Source: Mycobacterium kiyosense (GTDB lineage: Bacteria; Actinomycetota; Actinomycetes; Mycobacteriales; Mycobacteriaceae). From it: a stretch of DNA of 64,000 nt. Made by a program: the position numbers and the translations under genes. The DNA lies in NCBI GenBank assembly GCA_021654635.1, contig AP025179.1, positions 2,480,001-2,544,000 of the forward strand, written 5' to 3'. Of this stretch, positions 19,652-30,362 are shown one piece after another. Numbering within the stretch: position 1 is the stretch's first letter; every line of letters starts with the position of its first letter. The notes under the pieces were generated by a model. That model was not told the DNA's origin, made no database searches, and saw nothing but the letters and a program-made list of their open reading frames with translations.

Positions 19652-20508
19652 AGTTCTACGTCAGCATCGCTTTCCTGAACACCCCGGAGACCATCGAGAT
19701 CGCCAAGGCTGCAGACGAACTCGGCTACGACGGCGTCGGGATCCCCGACCACGTCGTCAACCTGGAAACGCTGCAGACACCGTACCCCTACACCAAGAAC
19801 GGCGAGCGCCGGTGGCAGCCCTTCACCGACTGGCCCGACCCGTGGGTGCTCGTCGGCGCCCTCGCCCAGGTCACCACCCGGCTGAAGTTCGTCAACACCG
19901 TCTACATCCCGGCGATGCGCAACCCGTACTCGGCCGCCAAAGCGATTGGCACCGCAGCGGTTCTGGCTGCCGGCCGGGTGGAACTGGGCATCGGGGTGGG
20001 CTGGTGCCGCGAAGAGTTCGAGTTGATGGGGGAGCAGTTCGCCGCCCGCGGCAAACGCACCGACGAGATGATCGCCTTGATGCGCGAACTGTGGTCACCG
20101 GGCTGGACCGAATTCGACGGGCAGTTCTACCGGGCGCCGCGACTGGAGATGCAGCCGACGCCGCCGCCGATACCGGTGTATGTGGGCGGGCTCAGCGACA
20201 TCGCGCTGCGCCGCGCCGCCCGCTACGACGGCTGGATCGGCGACTTCATCAAGACCGAGGACGCCATCGAGCGAATCGGCCGGCTGCGCCAGCTGCGCGC
20301 CGAAAACGGTTTGACCATGCGCGATTTCACCATCTTGACGCCGCTGACCGACGCCTACACCAAGGATCACTACCGGCGCGCCGAAGACGGCGGCATCACC
20401 GGAATCATCACCATGCCGTGGATGTTCTACGCCGGGCCCAAGGCCTCGCTGGCGGAGAAGATCGACGGGATGCGGCGTTTCCGCGACGACCTCGGACTCG
20501 ACGGCTGA
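19648..20508 (+). CDS. LLM-class F420-dependent oxidoreductase
   Basis: A 286-aa luciferase-like TIM-barrel protein of the family annotated as F420-dependent in mycobacteria. Features: [35 protein letters not shown] at the N-terminus (given here only to residue 20: [20 protein letters not shown]), LKFVNTVYIPAMRNP, AGRVELGIGVGWCREEFE, and PVYVGGLSD. The conserved G-V-G-W-C-REEF segment is typical of the group. It overlaps the thioesterase stop as ATGA. The stop codon lies inside a 9-bp tandem repeat. Substrate unknown; cofactor F420 versus FMN is inferred from family, not proven. Confidence 0.85.
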   Translation: MKFYVSIAFLNTPETIEIAKAADELGYDGVGIPDHVVNLETLQTPYPYTKNGERRWQPFTDWPDPWVLVGALAQVTTRLKFVNTVYIPAMRNPYSAAKAIGTAAVLAAGRVELGIGVGWCREEFELMGEQFAARGKRTDEMIALMRELWSPGWTEFDGQFYRAPRLEMQPTPPPIPVYVGGLSDIALRRAARYDGWIGDFIKTEDAIERIGRLRQLRAENGLTMRDFTILTPLTDAYTKDHYRRAEDGGITGIITMPWMFYAGPKASLAEKIDGMRRFRDDLGLDG

Positions 20509-20537
20509 GCCGGCTGAGACGGCTGAGCCGGCTGAGA
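20502..20537 (+). repeat. Four tandem 9-bp repeats across the oxidoreductase stop codon
   Basis: Units CGGCTGAGC, CGGCTGAGA, CGGCTGAGC, CGGCTGAGA lie at 20502-20537, that is, two copies of an 18-bp unit. Each unit holds a TGA; the first (20506-20508) is the stop of the LLM oxidoreductase. Confidence 0.9.
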
Positions 20538-20574
20538 CCGCTCACCGCGGCGCTGCAGCGGCGCTGACAAGCAA

Positions 20575-20606
20575 ACAGCCCGCCCGGTAGGCACCGGACG
20601 GGCTGT
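20575..20606. terminator. Bidirectional terminator between the LLM oxidoreductase and glnA1
   Basis: ACAGCCCG (20575-20582) pairs with CGGGCTGT (20599-20606), and CCGGT/ACCGG pair inside. Reading on the minus strand from glnA1 the stem is followed by a short T-rich tail (TTGCTTG). It starts 12 bases after the glnA1 stop. Confidence 0.75.
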
Positions 20607-20617
20607 CGCCGAACTGC

Positions 20618-22054
<1,437 letters not shown>

Positions 22055-22124
22055 AGAAGGCTCCTTTACTCGGTGATTCGCGGCCGACGCTAAGGAGCTG
22101 ATGTTGCCAGGTGGTCAAGCCCTT

Positions 22125-22140
22125 GTTGCGCCGACGTTAC
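22125..22140 (-). promoter_or_regulatory. Candidate GlnR-binding box upstream of glnA1
   Basis: On the minus strand the sequence is GTAAC-GTCGGC-GCAAC, matching the actinobacterial GlnR half-site pattern GTnAC-n6-GnAAC. It sits 71-86 bases before the glnA1 start. Regulation of glnA by GlnR is established in mycobacteria and streptomycetes; binding here is inferred. Confidence 0.5.
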
Positions 22141-22233
22141 GTACCACGGCGGCGGCAAGGGGACCCGGCTCAATGCCGAGCCCTATTGTGAGGCCATGGC
22201 CCGCAAGATCGTAACTGGTGCCCGGTCGCGGCG

Positions 22234-22659
22234 ATGACGCGGGAATCAAGTCCGGGATATCCGGGGGAAAAGCTCGGCCTGCCGCAGACCGGGCCGGGTT
22301 CGCTGGCCCCGATGGGCAGGCGGGTGGTGGCGCTGCTGATCGACTGGCTGATCGCCTACGGGCTGGTTGCGCTCGCGTTGCGATTCGGCGCCATCTCCGA
22401 AGCCGCACTGGCCTCGGCGATCCCGTTGTTGTGGCTGGTGCTGGGCGCGGTGTCGGTGCGCTTGTTCGGCTTCACGCCCGGCCAGTTGGCGTTGGGCCTG
22501 CAGGTGGGCGCGGTGGACGGCCGGCTGCCGATCGGCATCGGGCGGGCCCTGGTGCGGGGCGTGCTGATTTTCCTGGTGGTGCCGCCACTGTTCACCGACC
22601 CGGACGGGCGTGGGCTGCAGGATCTGGTGACCAAGACCGCGGTGCTGCGGCGCCGTTAG
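22234..22659 (+). CDS. RDD-family membrane protein (Rv2219A-type)
   Basis: A 141-aa small membrane protein. After a hydrophilic N-terminus the RDD motif appears as MGRRVVALLIDWLIAYGLVA, followed by two more hydrophobic segments (AIPLLWLVLGAVSVRLFG and VRGVLIFLVVPPLF). The C-terminal motif is RGLQDLVTKTAVLRR, typical of RDD proteins (W/LHDxxAxTxVv). The function of the family is poorly defined; some members act in ion exchange or as anchors. It is divergent from glnA1 with 179 bases between. Confidence 0.85.
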   Translation: MTRESSPGYPGEKLGLPQTGPGSLAPMGRRVVALLIDWLIAYGLVALALRFGAISEAALASAIPLLWLVLGAVSVRLFGFTPGQLALGLQVGAVDGRLPIGIGRALVRGVLIFLVVPPLFTDPDGRGLQDLVTKTAVLRRR

Positions 22660-22706
22660 GCGGGCCTAGCGCCGAGGGAGTCCCTCGCCGTCTTTGGCGT
22701 GAGCGG

Positions 22707-22750
22707 CCTCAAATGTACGGTGAAACGGCTGTTTGACCGGCATTTTGAGG
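22707..22750. terminator. Imperfect inverted repeat between two convergent genes
   Basis: CCTCAAA (22707-22713) pairs with TTTGAGG (22744-22750), and inner GGTGAAAC/GTTTGACC pairs with one mismatch. It lies in the 154-base gap where the RDD gene (+) and the DUF4191 gene (-) converge, so it can serve both as terminator. Confidence 0.55.
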
Positions 22751-22813
22751 ACGCCCGGCGCAGCGGAGTCGGCCGCAGAAACGGCGCCCGGACGGGCCGC
22801 CCGCGAGCACCAG

Positions 22814-23560
22814 CTATTTGCGGCGCACCGTGCGCTGAATACCGCGGGTCTTGCCGGCGTTCGGCAGCGGGCCCTTCGGCAGCATGGAGGCCCCGGCCCG
22901 CGAGCCCAGCGCCGCCAGTCGCGACTCCAGCGAATCCATCTGCTTGACGGTGATATTCGCGGGCAGCCGGGTCAGATGGCGTTCCAGCTTGGCCAACGGG
23001 ATCTCGCCCTCGCCGTTGCCGACGATCACGTCGTAGATCGGGATGTCGCCGACAAGTCGGGCGGTGCGCTTCTTCTCCTGCGCCAGCAGCGGCTTGACCC
23101 GGCCGGGCGAACCCTCACCGACGAAGATGACGCCCGGGCGGCCGATCACCCGGTGCACCAGATCGAAATGACCGGTCTGGGCGATACCGGGAGTCACCCG
23201 CCACTTGCCGCGCAGATTGTCCAGCACCCATCCCGCGGCGCCGGCCTGGCCCTCAGCCTGGCGGTAGATGCTGCGCTGGGCCCGTCTGCCGAAGATGATG
23301 AACGCCAGCAGCGCGCCCAGTGCCAGGCCGAACGGGATCGTCAGGATCAACGCGTGCGCCCAAATGCCGATCGCCACCGCCGCGGCCACGATCAGCACGA
23401 AGGCACCGACCATGTACGGCAACAGTCGCTTATCCTGCTTGCGCTGCATGTTGAAGGCCTGCCACAGCTGACTGCGGCGCTCTTTGGCCGCCGCCTTGCG
23501 GGCGGCCGTCGCCTCGGCCTTGGCGGCCTTGCTCTCGGCAGCGGGTCGGGATTTAGCCAT
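22814..23560 (-). CDS. DUF4191 membrane protein (Rv2219-type)
   Basis: About 248 aa from the ATG at 23560 (MAKSRPAAESK); an ATG at 23566 would add two residues. The N-terminus is Lys/Ala/Arg-rich and cytoplasmic, followed by two transmembrane helices (LLPYMVGAFVLIVAAAVAIG and LILTIPFGLALGALLAFIIFG) and a soluble domain (RPGVIFVGEGSPGRVKPLL). The family is confined to actinobacteria and has no assigned function. It lies just downstream of lipA on the same strand (52-base gap), as in M. tuberculosis. Confidence 0.85.
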   Translation of the reverse strand: MAKSRPAAESKAAKAEATAARKAAAKERRSQLWQAFNMQRKQDKRLLPYMVGAFVLIVAAAVAIGIWAHALILTIPFGLALGALLAFIIFGRRAQRSIYRQAEGQAGAAGWVLDNLRGKWRVTPGIAQTGHFDLVHRVIGRPGVIFVGEGSPGRVKPLLAQEKKRTARLVGDIPIYDVIVGNGEGEIPLAKLERHLTRLPANITVKQMDSLESRLAALGSRAGASMLPKGPLPNAGKTRGIQRTVRRK

Positions 23561-23612
23561 AGTCATCAAGGATACGTATGCCGTGGCAGGTGACTGCGCG
23601 GTCCCGGACCGG

Positions 23613-24548
23613 CTATGTCCGCGACGACGACCGCGACGTGCGCGCCTGCTCGTAAAGCCGGCCGGCCCGATACGACGAGCGCACCAATGGCCCGGCCAGC
23701 ACCCCGGCGAAACCCAGCCCCTCGGCGTACTGCGCGAACTCGACGAACTCGTCCGGCGTCACCCAACGCTGCACCGGGTGGTGGCGCGCCGAGGGCCGCA
23801 GGTATTGGGTGATGGTGACGATGTCGCAACCCGCGGCGTGCAGGTCGACCAGCGCGGTGCGCACCTCGTCGGGCGTCTCACCCAGGCCCAGAATGAGGTT
23901 GCTCTTGGTGACCAGACCGAAATCACGGGCCGCGGTCAGCACGTTCAAACTGCGCTCATAAGTGAACGCCGGACGGACCCGCTTGAAGATGCGCGGCACC
24001 GTTTCGACGTTGTGCGCCAACACTTCCGGACGGGATTCGAACACCTCTGCAAGCCGTGCGGGTGCACCGTTGAAGTCGGGAACCAGCAGTTCGACGCCGG
24101 TGTTGGGGTTCAGCTCCTTGATGGCGCGCACCGTTTCGGCATACAGCCACGCCCCGCCGTCGGGCAGGTCGTCGCGGGCCACACCGGTCACCGTGGCATA
24201 GCGCAGCCCCATGGTCTGTACGCTCTGCGCGACCCGGCGAGGTTCGTCGCGATCAAGTTCGGCCGGCTTGCCGGTGTCGATCTGGCAGAAGTCGCAGCGG
24301 CGGGTGCACTGGTCACCGCCGATCAGAAACGTGGCCTCGCGATCTTCCCAGCATTCGAAGATGTTGGGGCAGCCGGCTTCTTCGCACACCGTGTGCAGTC
24401 CCTCACGGCGGACCAGGCTCTTCAGTTCGGTGTATTCCGGTCCCATCCGGACCCGCGTCTTGATCCACGACGGCTTGCGCTCGATGGGGGTCTGCGCGTT
24501 ACGCACCTCGAGGCGCAGCAACTTTCGGCCTTCGGGAGCGACAGTCAC
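23613..24548 (-). CDS. lipA: Lipoyl synthase LipA
   Basis: A 311-aa radical-SAM enzyme that inserts two sulfurs into protein-bound octanoate. The auxiliary 4Fe-4S cluster ligands are in [12 protein letters not shown] and the radical-SAM cluster ligands in CTRRCDFC (CxxxCxxC). Other landmarks are [13 protein letters not shown] and the C-terminal [11 protein letters not shown]. The start is GTG 24548 ([14 protein letters not shown]), which overlaps the lipB TGA as GTGA. Its product lipoylates DlaT, encoded about 2 kb upstream. As usual, lipB and lipA form an operon. Confidence 0.95.
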   Translation of the reverse strand: MTVAPEGRKLLRLEVRNAQTPIERKPSWIKTRVRMGPEYTELKSLVRREGLHTVCEEAGCPNIFECWEDREATFLIGGDQCTRRCDFCQIDTGKPAELDRDEPRRVAQSVQTMGLRYATVTGVARDDLPDGGAWLYAETVRAIKELNPNTGVELLVPDFNGAPARLAEVFESRPEVLAHNVETVPRIFKRVRPAFTYERSLNVLTAARDFGLVTKSNLILGLGETPDEVRTALVDLHAAGCDIVTITQYLRPSARHHPVQRWVTPDEFVEFAQYAEGLGFAGVLAGPLVRSSYRAGRLYEQARTSRSSSRT

Positions 24549-25234
24549 CCCGACGATGTTACGCGCGCGGCGCGATGTTCTCGGACCGGCAGCAAACCGT
24601 CCAGGGCGGCGCAGACGGCGTCGGCGACGGCCGCGCGTACCTCGGCGACGGTGACCGGGCGGTGCAGCTCGGCCGACAGCGACGTCACCCCGGCGTCGCT
24701 GATCCCGCACGGCACGATCGCGCTGAACGCATCCAGGTCGCAGTCACAGTTGAGCGCGAATCCGTGCAGCGTCGTCGCGCGCGCCACCCGCACCCCCATG
24801 GCGGCGACCTTGCGGGCGGGCCGGCCCGGAACCCACACCCCGGAGCGTCCCTCGATCCGGCCGGCGTCCAGGCCCACCTCGCCGCAGACCGTGATCAACG
24901 CCTCCTCGAGGCGACGCACGTAGTTGACCACGTCGAGCGGCTCGGCCAGCCTGATGATCGGATAGCCGACCAGCTGACCCGGGCCGTGCCAGGTGATCTT
25001 GCCGCCGCGGTCGGTGTCGACCACCGGTGTCCCGTCCAGCGGGCGCTCGTGCGCTTCGGTGCGCCGGCCGGCGGTGTAGACGGCCGGATGCTCCAGCAGC
25101 AGCAGCGTGTCGGGACCCCCGGCCGCGCGGGCGCCGGCCAGCTCACGCTGCAGCTGCCAGGCGGTGCGATATTCGACCGTGTCGAGTTGGCGCACCTCGA
25201 TCGGGGCGGAGCCGGACCGGATGGATTCCGTCAC
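24545..25234 (-). CDS. lipB: Octanoyl-[acyl-carrier-protein]:protein N-octanoyltransferase LipB
   Basis: A 229-aa enzyme transferring octanoyl groups from ACP to lipoyl domains. The catalytic dyad is Cys176 ([13 protein letters not shown]) and Lys142 ([10 protein letters not shown]), the same numbering as in M. tuberculosis. [17 protein letters not shown] is the family signature. The start is GTG 25234. The gene is divergent from the DUF1622 gene with 66 bases between them. Confidence 0.95.
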   Translation of the reverse strand: MTESIRSGSAPIEVRQLDTVEYRTAWQLQRELAGARAAGGPDTLLLLEHPAVYTAGRRTEAHERPLDGTPVVDTDRGGKITWHGPGQLVGYPIIRLAEPLDVVNYVRRLEEALITVCGEVGLDAGRIEGRSGVWVPGRPARKVAAMGVRVARATTLHGFALNCDCDLDAFSAIVPCGISDAGVTSLSAELHRPVTVAEVRAAVADAVCAALDGLLPVREHRAARVTSSG

Positions 25235-25300
25235 CTCAGCGACGTTACTGGACGCCCAGCGGGCATCGGGAAGCTCGGGCCGGGAGATAATCGGCCGACA

Positions 25301-25660
25301 ATGACCTACATCCAGATCGTGGACCGCATCGGCGCCGGCATCGACGGCGTGGGTGTCGCGGTGATCATCCTCGGCGCCGTCAACGCCATCGCCCGCTTCC
25401 TGTCCGGGGCACTGCGCAAGCAGCCGCAGGCCTACCAGCAGCTGCGCGTCGATCTGGGCCGCGCGATCCTCGTCGGGCTCGAGTTCCTGGTGGCCGGCGA
25501 CATCATCCGCACCATCGTCGTCACGCCCACCGGTCAGAGCGTCGCAGTGCTGGCCGGCGTGGTGGCGATCAGGACTTTTTTGAGCATCTCGCTGACCGTG
25601 GAGATGACCGGTCGGTGGCCCTGGAGACGTGACGAGCCGCGAACGCCGGACCCTGCTTAG
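25301..25660 (+). CDS. DUF1622 family small membrane protein
   Basis: A 119-aa protein with three hydrophobic helices ([60 protein letters not shown]). This matches the DUF1622 family, whose role is unknown. It is absent from this place in M. tuberculosis. Its TAG (25658-25660) shares bases with the TAA of the convergent SDR gene (the 4-bp TTAG at 25657-25660). Confidence 0.82.
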   Translation: MTYIQIVDRIGAGIDGVGVAVIILGAVNAIARFLSGALRKQPQAYQQLRVDLGRAILVGLEFLVAGDIIRTIVVTPTGQSVAVLAGVVAIRTFLSISLTVEMTGRWPWRRDEPRTPDPA

Positions 25661-26592
25661 TCCAGGTGGCGTCGGGCGGTGGCGTAGTCCAGCGCCTCGC
25701 CGATGGTGTTGTGGTGGAACTGAAACCCCGCTTGCTCCAACGCCGTCGGGATGACACGCTGCCCGCTGAGCAGTCCCTCGTCGGCGAATTCACCCAGCGC
25801 CGCGCGCACCGCGAAACCGGGCAGCGCCAGTGGGGTCGGGCGGTTGATCGCCCGGCCGAAGGCGGTGGTGAACTCGGCGTTGGTGACCGGCGCCGGCCCG
25901 GTCATGTTCACCGGCCCGGACAGCGTGGGATGGGAGATGGCGAACAGCAGCGCCCGCACCTCGTCCTCGAGGCTGATCCACGACATGTACTGACGGCCGT
26001 TGCCCAGCCGCGCCCCCAAGCCGACCGAGAACACCGGCCGCATCATCCGCAGCGCACCACCCGTCGGCGCCAGCACCACCCCGGTGCGGGCCAGCACCAC
26101 CCGGGTGCCGTCGTACTGGGCCGGCAGCGTCGCGGCCTCCCAGTCCACACACACAGCTGGGCCAGGAAACCCCTTCCGGCAGAATCGTTTTCGTCGACCA
26201 CACGGTCCCGGGTGTTGCCGTAGTAACCCACCGCGCTGGCATTGATCAGGGTGCCGACGCCGGCGTCGGCGACGGCGGCGGACAACACCTCGGTCGGCGT
26301 GATCCGGCTGTCGCGCAGGCTCTGCTTGAACGCACCCGACCAACGGCGCGAGCCGATGTTGATCCCGGCACAGGTTCACCACCACGTCGACGCCGGCGAG
26401 TGCGTCGGGATCGAACTCGCCGCTGTCGGGATTCCAGTGCAGCTCTTCGGAATTCGCCGGTGCCCGGCGCACGATGCGCAACACCTGGTGGTCGGCGGCG
26501 CGCAACGCCGCCGTCAACGCCGAGCCGATCAGACCCGACGAACCCGCTATGGCGACGGTGGCTCTGGGGGCCTGGGGACCAGGGTGAGCCAC
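25657..26592 (-). CDS. SDR39U1-like NAD(P)-binding epimerase family protein (internally frame-shifted segment)
   Basis: A homologue of Rv2216 (TIGR01777 family). The Rossmann motif is [13 protein letters not shown]; later motifs are [29 protein letters not shown] and [13 protein letters not shown]. The frame stays open end to end, but about 70 internal residues read as arginine-rich nonsense. After NLC, one extra G (26367-26368) shifts to another frame that reads [20 protein letters not shown]; a two-base expansion of a CA repeat (26145-26155) then returns to the original frame. With both removed the product is a normal 310 aa. GTG 26592 lies 4 bases after the dlaT stop, so the two are co-transcribed. 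Biochemical role unknown. Confidence 0.85.
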   Translation of the reverse strand: MAHPGPQAPRATVAIAGSSGLIGSALTAALRAADHQVLRIVRRAPANSEELHWNPDSGEFDPDALAGVDVVVNLCRDQHRLAPLVGCVQAEPARQPDHADRGVVRRRRRRRRRHPDQCQRGGLLRQHPGPCGRRKRFCRKGFPGPAVCVDWEAATLPAQYDGTRVVLARTGVVLAPTGGALRMMRPVFSVGLGARLGNGRQYMSWISLEDEVRALLFAISHPTLSGPVNMTGPAPVTNAEFTTAFGRAINRPTPLALPGFAVRAALGEFADEGLLSGQRVIPTALEQAGFQFHHNTIGEALDYATARRHLD

Positions 26593-26596
26593 CGTC

Positions 26597-28363
26597 TCAC
26601 AGCCCTAGATCGGCCTCGAAGGCCCCTTCTTCGAGGCGGTTTTTGACGGTGGTGAGGAACCGTCCGGCGTCGGCGCCGTCGATCAGCCGGTGGTCGTAGG
26701 TCAGCGGGAGATAGCAGATCGACCGGACCCCGATCGACTCGTTGCCCAAGTCGTCCACGATCACCCGTGGCCGCTTGACGATGGCCCCGGTGCCCAGCAT
26801 CGCGGCCTGCGGCGGCACCAGGATCGGCGTGTCGAACAGCGCCCCCTGGCTGCCGATGTTGGTGATGGTGAAGGTGCCACCGGACAACTCGTCGGGCTTG
26901 AGCTTGTTGGTGCGGGCGCGGTCGGCGATGTCGGCGATAGCCCGGGCCAGTCCGGCCAGCGACAAATCGCCGGCGTTGTGGACGACCGGGGACAGCAGGC
27001 CCTGCTCGGTGTCGACGGCGAACCCGAGGTGCTCGGCGTCGTAGTAGGTGATCTCCTTGCTGTCCTCGTTGTAGCTGGCGTTGATGTTCGGGTGGGTCTT
27101 GAGCGCGTCGATGACCGCCCGCGCGATGAACGGCAGATACGTCAGGTTCACGCCCTCGCGTTCGGCGAACGCGGTCTTGGCGCGCGCCCGCAACGCCACG
27201 ATCCTGGTCATGTCGACCTCGTGGGTCTGCGTGAGCTGCGCGGTGAGCTGCAGCGATTCGCGGGTCTTCTTGGCGGTGATCTGACGGATCCGGCTGGCCT
27301 TCTGGGTGGTGCCGCGCAGATGCGCCAGGGCGGGCGCCGCACTGGCCGCCGCGGCGGGCTTGGCCGCCTCTTTGGGTGGCGCGGGCTGGGCGGCCGGCTC
27401 CTTGGCGGGCTGTTTCTTCTTCTCCGCCGCGGCCAGCACGTCCTGCTTGCGGATGCGGCCGCCCACTCCGGTACCGGTCACCTCCGAGAGGTCGATGTTG
27501 TTCTCCGCAGCCAGCTTTCGCACCAGGGGAGTGACGTAGGGGGAGCCGTCCCTGGGTGCGTCGGCGGCGGGCTCGGACTCGGCTTCGGTTTTGGGCTCTT
27601 GCTTCGGCTCCGGCTTGGCTTCCTGTTTCGGCTCCGGCTTTTCTTCTTGTTGGGGCTCGGGTTCCGGCTCCGGCTCCGGCTCCGGTTCGGGCTCGGCCTG
27701 CTGCTTGGGCTCGGGCTTGGGTTCGGACTTGCCCGCCGATTCCGAGCTGCCGACCCGCGCGAGCTCGCCGCCGACCTGCACGACGTCGTCCTCGTCGGCG
27801 GTGATGCTCACCAGCACCCCGGCCACCGGCGAGGGGATCTCGGTGTCGACCTTGTCGGTGGACACCTCCACCAGCGGGTCGTCCACCTGCACCGAATCGC
27901 CGACCTTCTTCAGCCAGCGCGTCACGGTGCCCTCGGTGACCGACTCGCCCAGCTCAGGCATCAGCACCGGCGTCGAGTCGCCGCCACCGGACGCCTCGCT
28001 GGACTTCTCGTCCTTGGTCTCCGGTTCGGGCTCCGGTTCGGGTTCGGACTCCTGCGCCGGCTCGGCCTCGGATTTCTCTTCGGCCGGTGCGGCCTCCTGC
28101 GAGCCGCCGTCGTCGCCGTCGTCTTTGGAGTCGCCGATGACGGCCAGCTCGCCGCCGACCTCGACGACGTCGTCCTCCTGGGCGACGATCTTGGTCAACA
28201 CTCCGGCGGCCGGCGACGGGATCTCCGTGTCGACCTTGTCGGTCGAAACTTCGACGAGCGGCTCGTCGACTTCGACCGTGTCGCCTTCCTGCTTGAGCCA
28301 GCGGGTGACCGTTCCCTCGGTGACGCTCTCACCAAGTGCCGGCATCTGGACTGAGAAGGCCAT
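26597..28363 (-). CDS. dlaT: Dihydrolipoamide acyltransferase DlaT (E2 of pyruvate dehydrogenase)
   Basis: A 588-aa E2 protein. Two lipoyl domains (about residues 1-75 and 120-195) each carry the lipoylated lysine in [14 protein letters not shown]. They are joined by acidic-proline linkers rich in EP repeats. A peripheral-subunit-binding domain follows ([24 protein letters not shown]), then the catalytic domain with the active-site motif [11 protein letters not shown]. In M. tuberculosis DlaT serves pyruvate dehydrogenase and, with Lpd, AhpD and AhpC, the peroxynitrite reductase. ATG 28363 has GAGGAGT upstream. The lipoate synthesis genes lipB-lipA lie close by on the same strand. Confidence 0.95.
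   Translation of the reverse strand: MAFSVQMPALGESVTEGTVTRWLKQEGDTVEVDEPLVEVSTDKVDTEIPSPAAGVLTKIVAQEDDVVEVGGELAVIGDSKDDGDDGGSQEAAPAEEKSEAEPAQESEPEPEPEPETKDEKSSEASGGGDSTPVLMPELGESVTEGTVTRWLKKVGDSVQVDDPLVEVSTDKVDTEIPSPVAGVLVSITADEDDVVQVGGELARVGSSESAGKSEPKPEPKQQAEPEPEPEPEPEPEPQQEEKPEPKQEAKPEPKQEPKTEAESEPAADAPRDGSPYVTPLVRKLAAENNIDLSEVTGTGVGGRIRKQDVLAAAEKKKQPAKEPAAQPAPPKEAAKPAAAASAAPALAHLRGTTQKASRIRQITAKKTRESLQLTAQLTQTHEVDMTRIVALRARAKTAFAEREGVNLTYLPFIARAVIDALKTHPNINASYNEDSKEITYYDAEHLGFAVDTEQGLLSPVVHNAGDLSLAGLARAIADIADRARTNKLKPDELSGGTFTITNIGSQGALFDTPILVPPQAAMLGTGAIVKRPRVIVDDLGNESIGVRSICYLPLTYDHRLIDGADAGRFLTTVKNRLEEGAFEADLGL
27560..27730 (-). repeat. Codon-phased EP-repeat in the dlaT linker
   Basis: The second interdomain linker of DlaT is encoded by repeated GAGCCG/GAACCG-type hexamers (GGCTCCGG on the + strand), giving long runs of Glu-Pro and EPKQE. 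Such repeats are prone to slippage and vary between strains; here the frame is intact. Confidence 0.8.
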
Positions 28364-28580
28364 CTCTGTTGACTCCTCGAACGGTCGTCGGTCGGCGCAG
28401 GTCGACCTCCGGCTTACCACACAGTCGTGAACCGGATCCAAAACCCACGTAGATCTCGAAACCTATCCTGTCACTCTGCCACCAGCACCGCGCATTCAGG
28501 GCGCGCCGATCTCCGCTTGCTACGGTGGGCCACTGGCAAAGCCAGCCAAAGGGCAGCAACTCGCAGGTCGCGGAGGTTCG

Positions 28581-30362
28581 ATGCGGGCACCACAGAACGC
28601 ACCCCAGCGGTTCGTCGACAGCGGCGACGGCGTCCGGATCGCCGTCTACGAAGACGGCAACCGGGAAGGCCCCACCGTGGTGCTGGTACACGGCTGGCCC
28701 GACTCGCACGCGTTGTGGGACGGTGTCGTTCCGCTACTGGCGCAACGGTTCCGGATCGTCCGGTACGACAACCGCGGGGTCGGTCTGTCATCGGCGCCCA
28801 AGCCGGTGTCCGCCTACACAATGGCGCGCTACGCCGACGACTTCGCCGCCGTGATCGCCGAACTGAGCCCCGGACAGCCCGTGCATGTGCTGGCCCACGA
28901 CTGGGGTTCGGTCGGGGTGTGGGAATACCTGGCCCGGCCCGGCGCGAGCGACCGGGTCGCCACCTTCACCTCGGTGTCCGGCCCCGCGCACGATCAGCTG
29001 GTCGACTTCATCTTCGGCGGGCTGCGGCGGCCGTGGCGCCCGCGCGGCTTCGCGCGCTCCCTGAGCCAGGCGCTGCGGCTGACCTACATGGCGTTCTTCT
29101 CGGTTCCGGTGCTGGCGCCGCTGCTGCTCCGGCTGGCGTTCCGCAGCGCCGCGATCCGACGCCAGGTCGTCGACAACATCCCCGCCGAGCAGATTCACCA
29201 CTCCGACAACATCGCCAGCGACGCCGCCAACTCGGTGAAGGTGTACCCGGCCAACTACTGGCGCTCCTATTCCGGCGAATTCCGCCGCCAGGGCGTCCAC
29301 ATTGTCGACGTGCCGGTACAACTCATCGTCAACACCAAAGACAAGTACGTGCGGCCGCACGGCTACGACCAGACCTCGCGCTGGGTGCCGCGGCTGTGGC
29401 GGCGCGACATCCGGGCCGGGCACTTCTCACCGATGTCGCACCCGCAGGTGATGGCCGCCGCGGTGCACGACTTCGCCGACCTGGCCGAAGGCAAACCGGC
29501 CAGCCGGGCGCTGCTGCGCGCCCAGATCGGCCGCCCCCGCGGCGAATTCGGCGACACGCTGGTGTCGGTGACCGGCGCCGGCAGCGGGATCGGCCGCGAG
29601 ACCGCGCTCGCGTTCGCGCGCGAAGGCGCCGAACTGGTGCTCAGCGACATCGACGAGGCGACCGTCAAGGAGACCGCCGCGCAGATCGCCGCCCGCGGCG
29701 GCGTCGCGCACTCCTACGTGCTCGACGTGTCCGACGCCGAGGCCGTCGAAGCCTTCGCCGATCGGGTCTGCGCCGAACACGGCCTGCCCGACATCGTCGT
29801 CAACAACGCCGGCATCGGGCAGGCGGGCAACTTCCTGGACACCCCGCCCGAGCAGTTCGACCGGGTGCTGGACGTCAACCTCGGTGGCGTGGTCAACGGC
29901 TGCCGCGCATTCGGACGCCGGCTGGTCGAGCGCGGCACCGGCGGTCACATCGTCAACGTGTCGTCGATGGCCGCCTACGCGCCGCTGCAGTCGCTCAACG
30001 CGTACTGCACCTCCAAGGCCGCGACGTTCATGTTCTCCGACTGCCTGCGAGCCGAACTTGACGCCGCCGACGTTGGGCTGACGACGATCTGCCCGGGCGT
30101 GGTCAACACCAACATCGTCGCGACCACCCGCTTCGATGCCGGCGGCAAGGGCGACGAACAGCTCGACGGCAGGCGCGGCCAGCTGGAAAAGATGTTCGCG
30201 TTGCGCAGCTATGGGCCGGACAAGGTAGCCAATGCCATTGTGTCGGCGGTGAAAAAGAACAAGCCGATCCGGCCGGTCGCCCCCGAAGCGTATGCGCTGT
30301 ACGGCGTCTCCCGGGTGCTACCGCAGGCGCTGCGCAGCACCGCGCGGATGCGGGTGATCTAG
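28581..30362 (+). CDS. ephD: EphD: epoxide hydrolase-like alpha/beta-hydrolase fused to a short-chain dehydrogenase
   Basis: A 593-aa two-domain protein. The N-terminal alpha/beta-hydrolase (about 1-300) has the oxyanion motif VHGWPDSH and the nucleophile Asp in AHDWGSVG, with GHFSPMSHP carrying the catalytic His. The C-terminal SDR domain (about 315-580) has TGAGSGIGRE, NNAGIGQ and the YxxxK pair in YCTSK. EphD of M. tuberculosis acts on epoxy-mycolic acids and is linked to ketomycolate formation. ATG 28581 follows GGAGG. It is divergent from dlaT (217 bases, no gene seen). Its TAG shares CTAG with the stop of the next, convergent gene. Confidence 0.93.
   Translation: MRAPQNAPQRFVDSGDGVRIAVYEDGNREGPTVVLVHGWPDSHALWDGVVPLLAQRFRIVRYDNRGVGLSSAPKPVSAYTMARYADDFAAVIAELSPGQPVHVLAHDWGSVGVWEYLARPGASDRVATFTSVSGPAHDQLVDFIFGGLRRPWRPRGFARSLSQALRLTYMAFFSVPVLAPLLLRLAFRSAAIRRQVVDNIPAEQIHHSDNIASDAANSVKVYPANYWRSYSGEFRRQGVHIVDVPVQLIVNTKDKYVRPHGYDQTSRWVPRLWRRDIRAGHFSPMSHPQVMAAAVHDFADLAEGKPASRALLRAQIGRPRGEFGDTLVSVTGAGSGIGRETALAFAREGAELVLSDIDEATVKETAAQIAARGGVAHSYVLDVSDAEAVEAFADRVCAEHGLPDIVVNNAGIGQAGNFLDTPPEQFDRVLDVNLGGVVNGCRAFGRRLVERGTGGHIVNVSSMAAYAPLQSLNAYCTSKAATFMFSDCLRAELDAADVGLTTICPGVVNTNIVATTRFDAGGKGDEQLDGRRGQLEKMFALRSYGPDKVANAIVSAVKKNKPIRPVAPEAYALYGVSRVLPQALRSTARMRVI

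Noticed and set aside
27560..28100. CRISPR-like or satellite array suggested by repeated GGCTCCGG units
   Set aside because: The repeats are codon-phased Glu-Pro linkers within DlaT; there are no unique spacers.
26690..28354. A 554-codon plus-strand frame opposite dlaT
   Set aside because: It is the complement of the lipoyl-domain and EP-repeat codons and has no start signal or family match.
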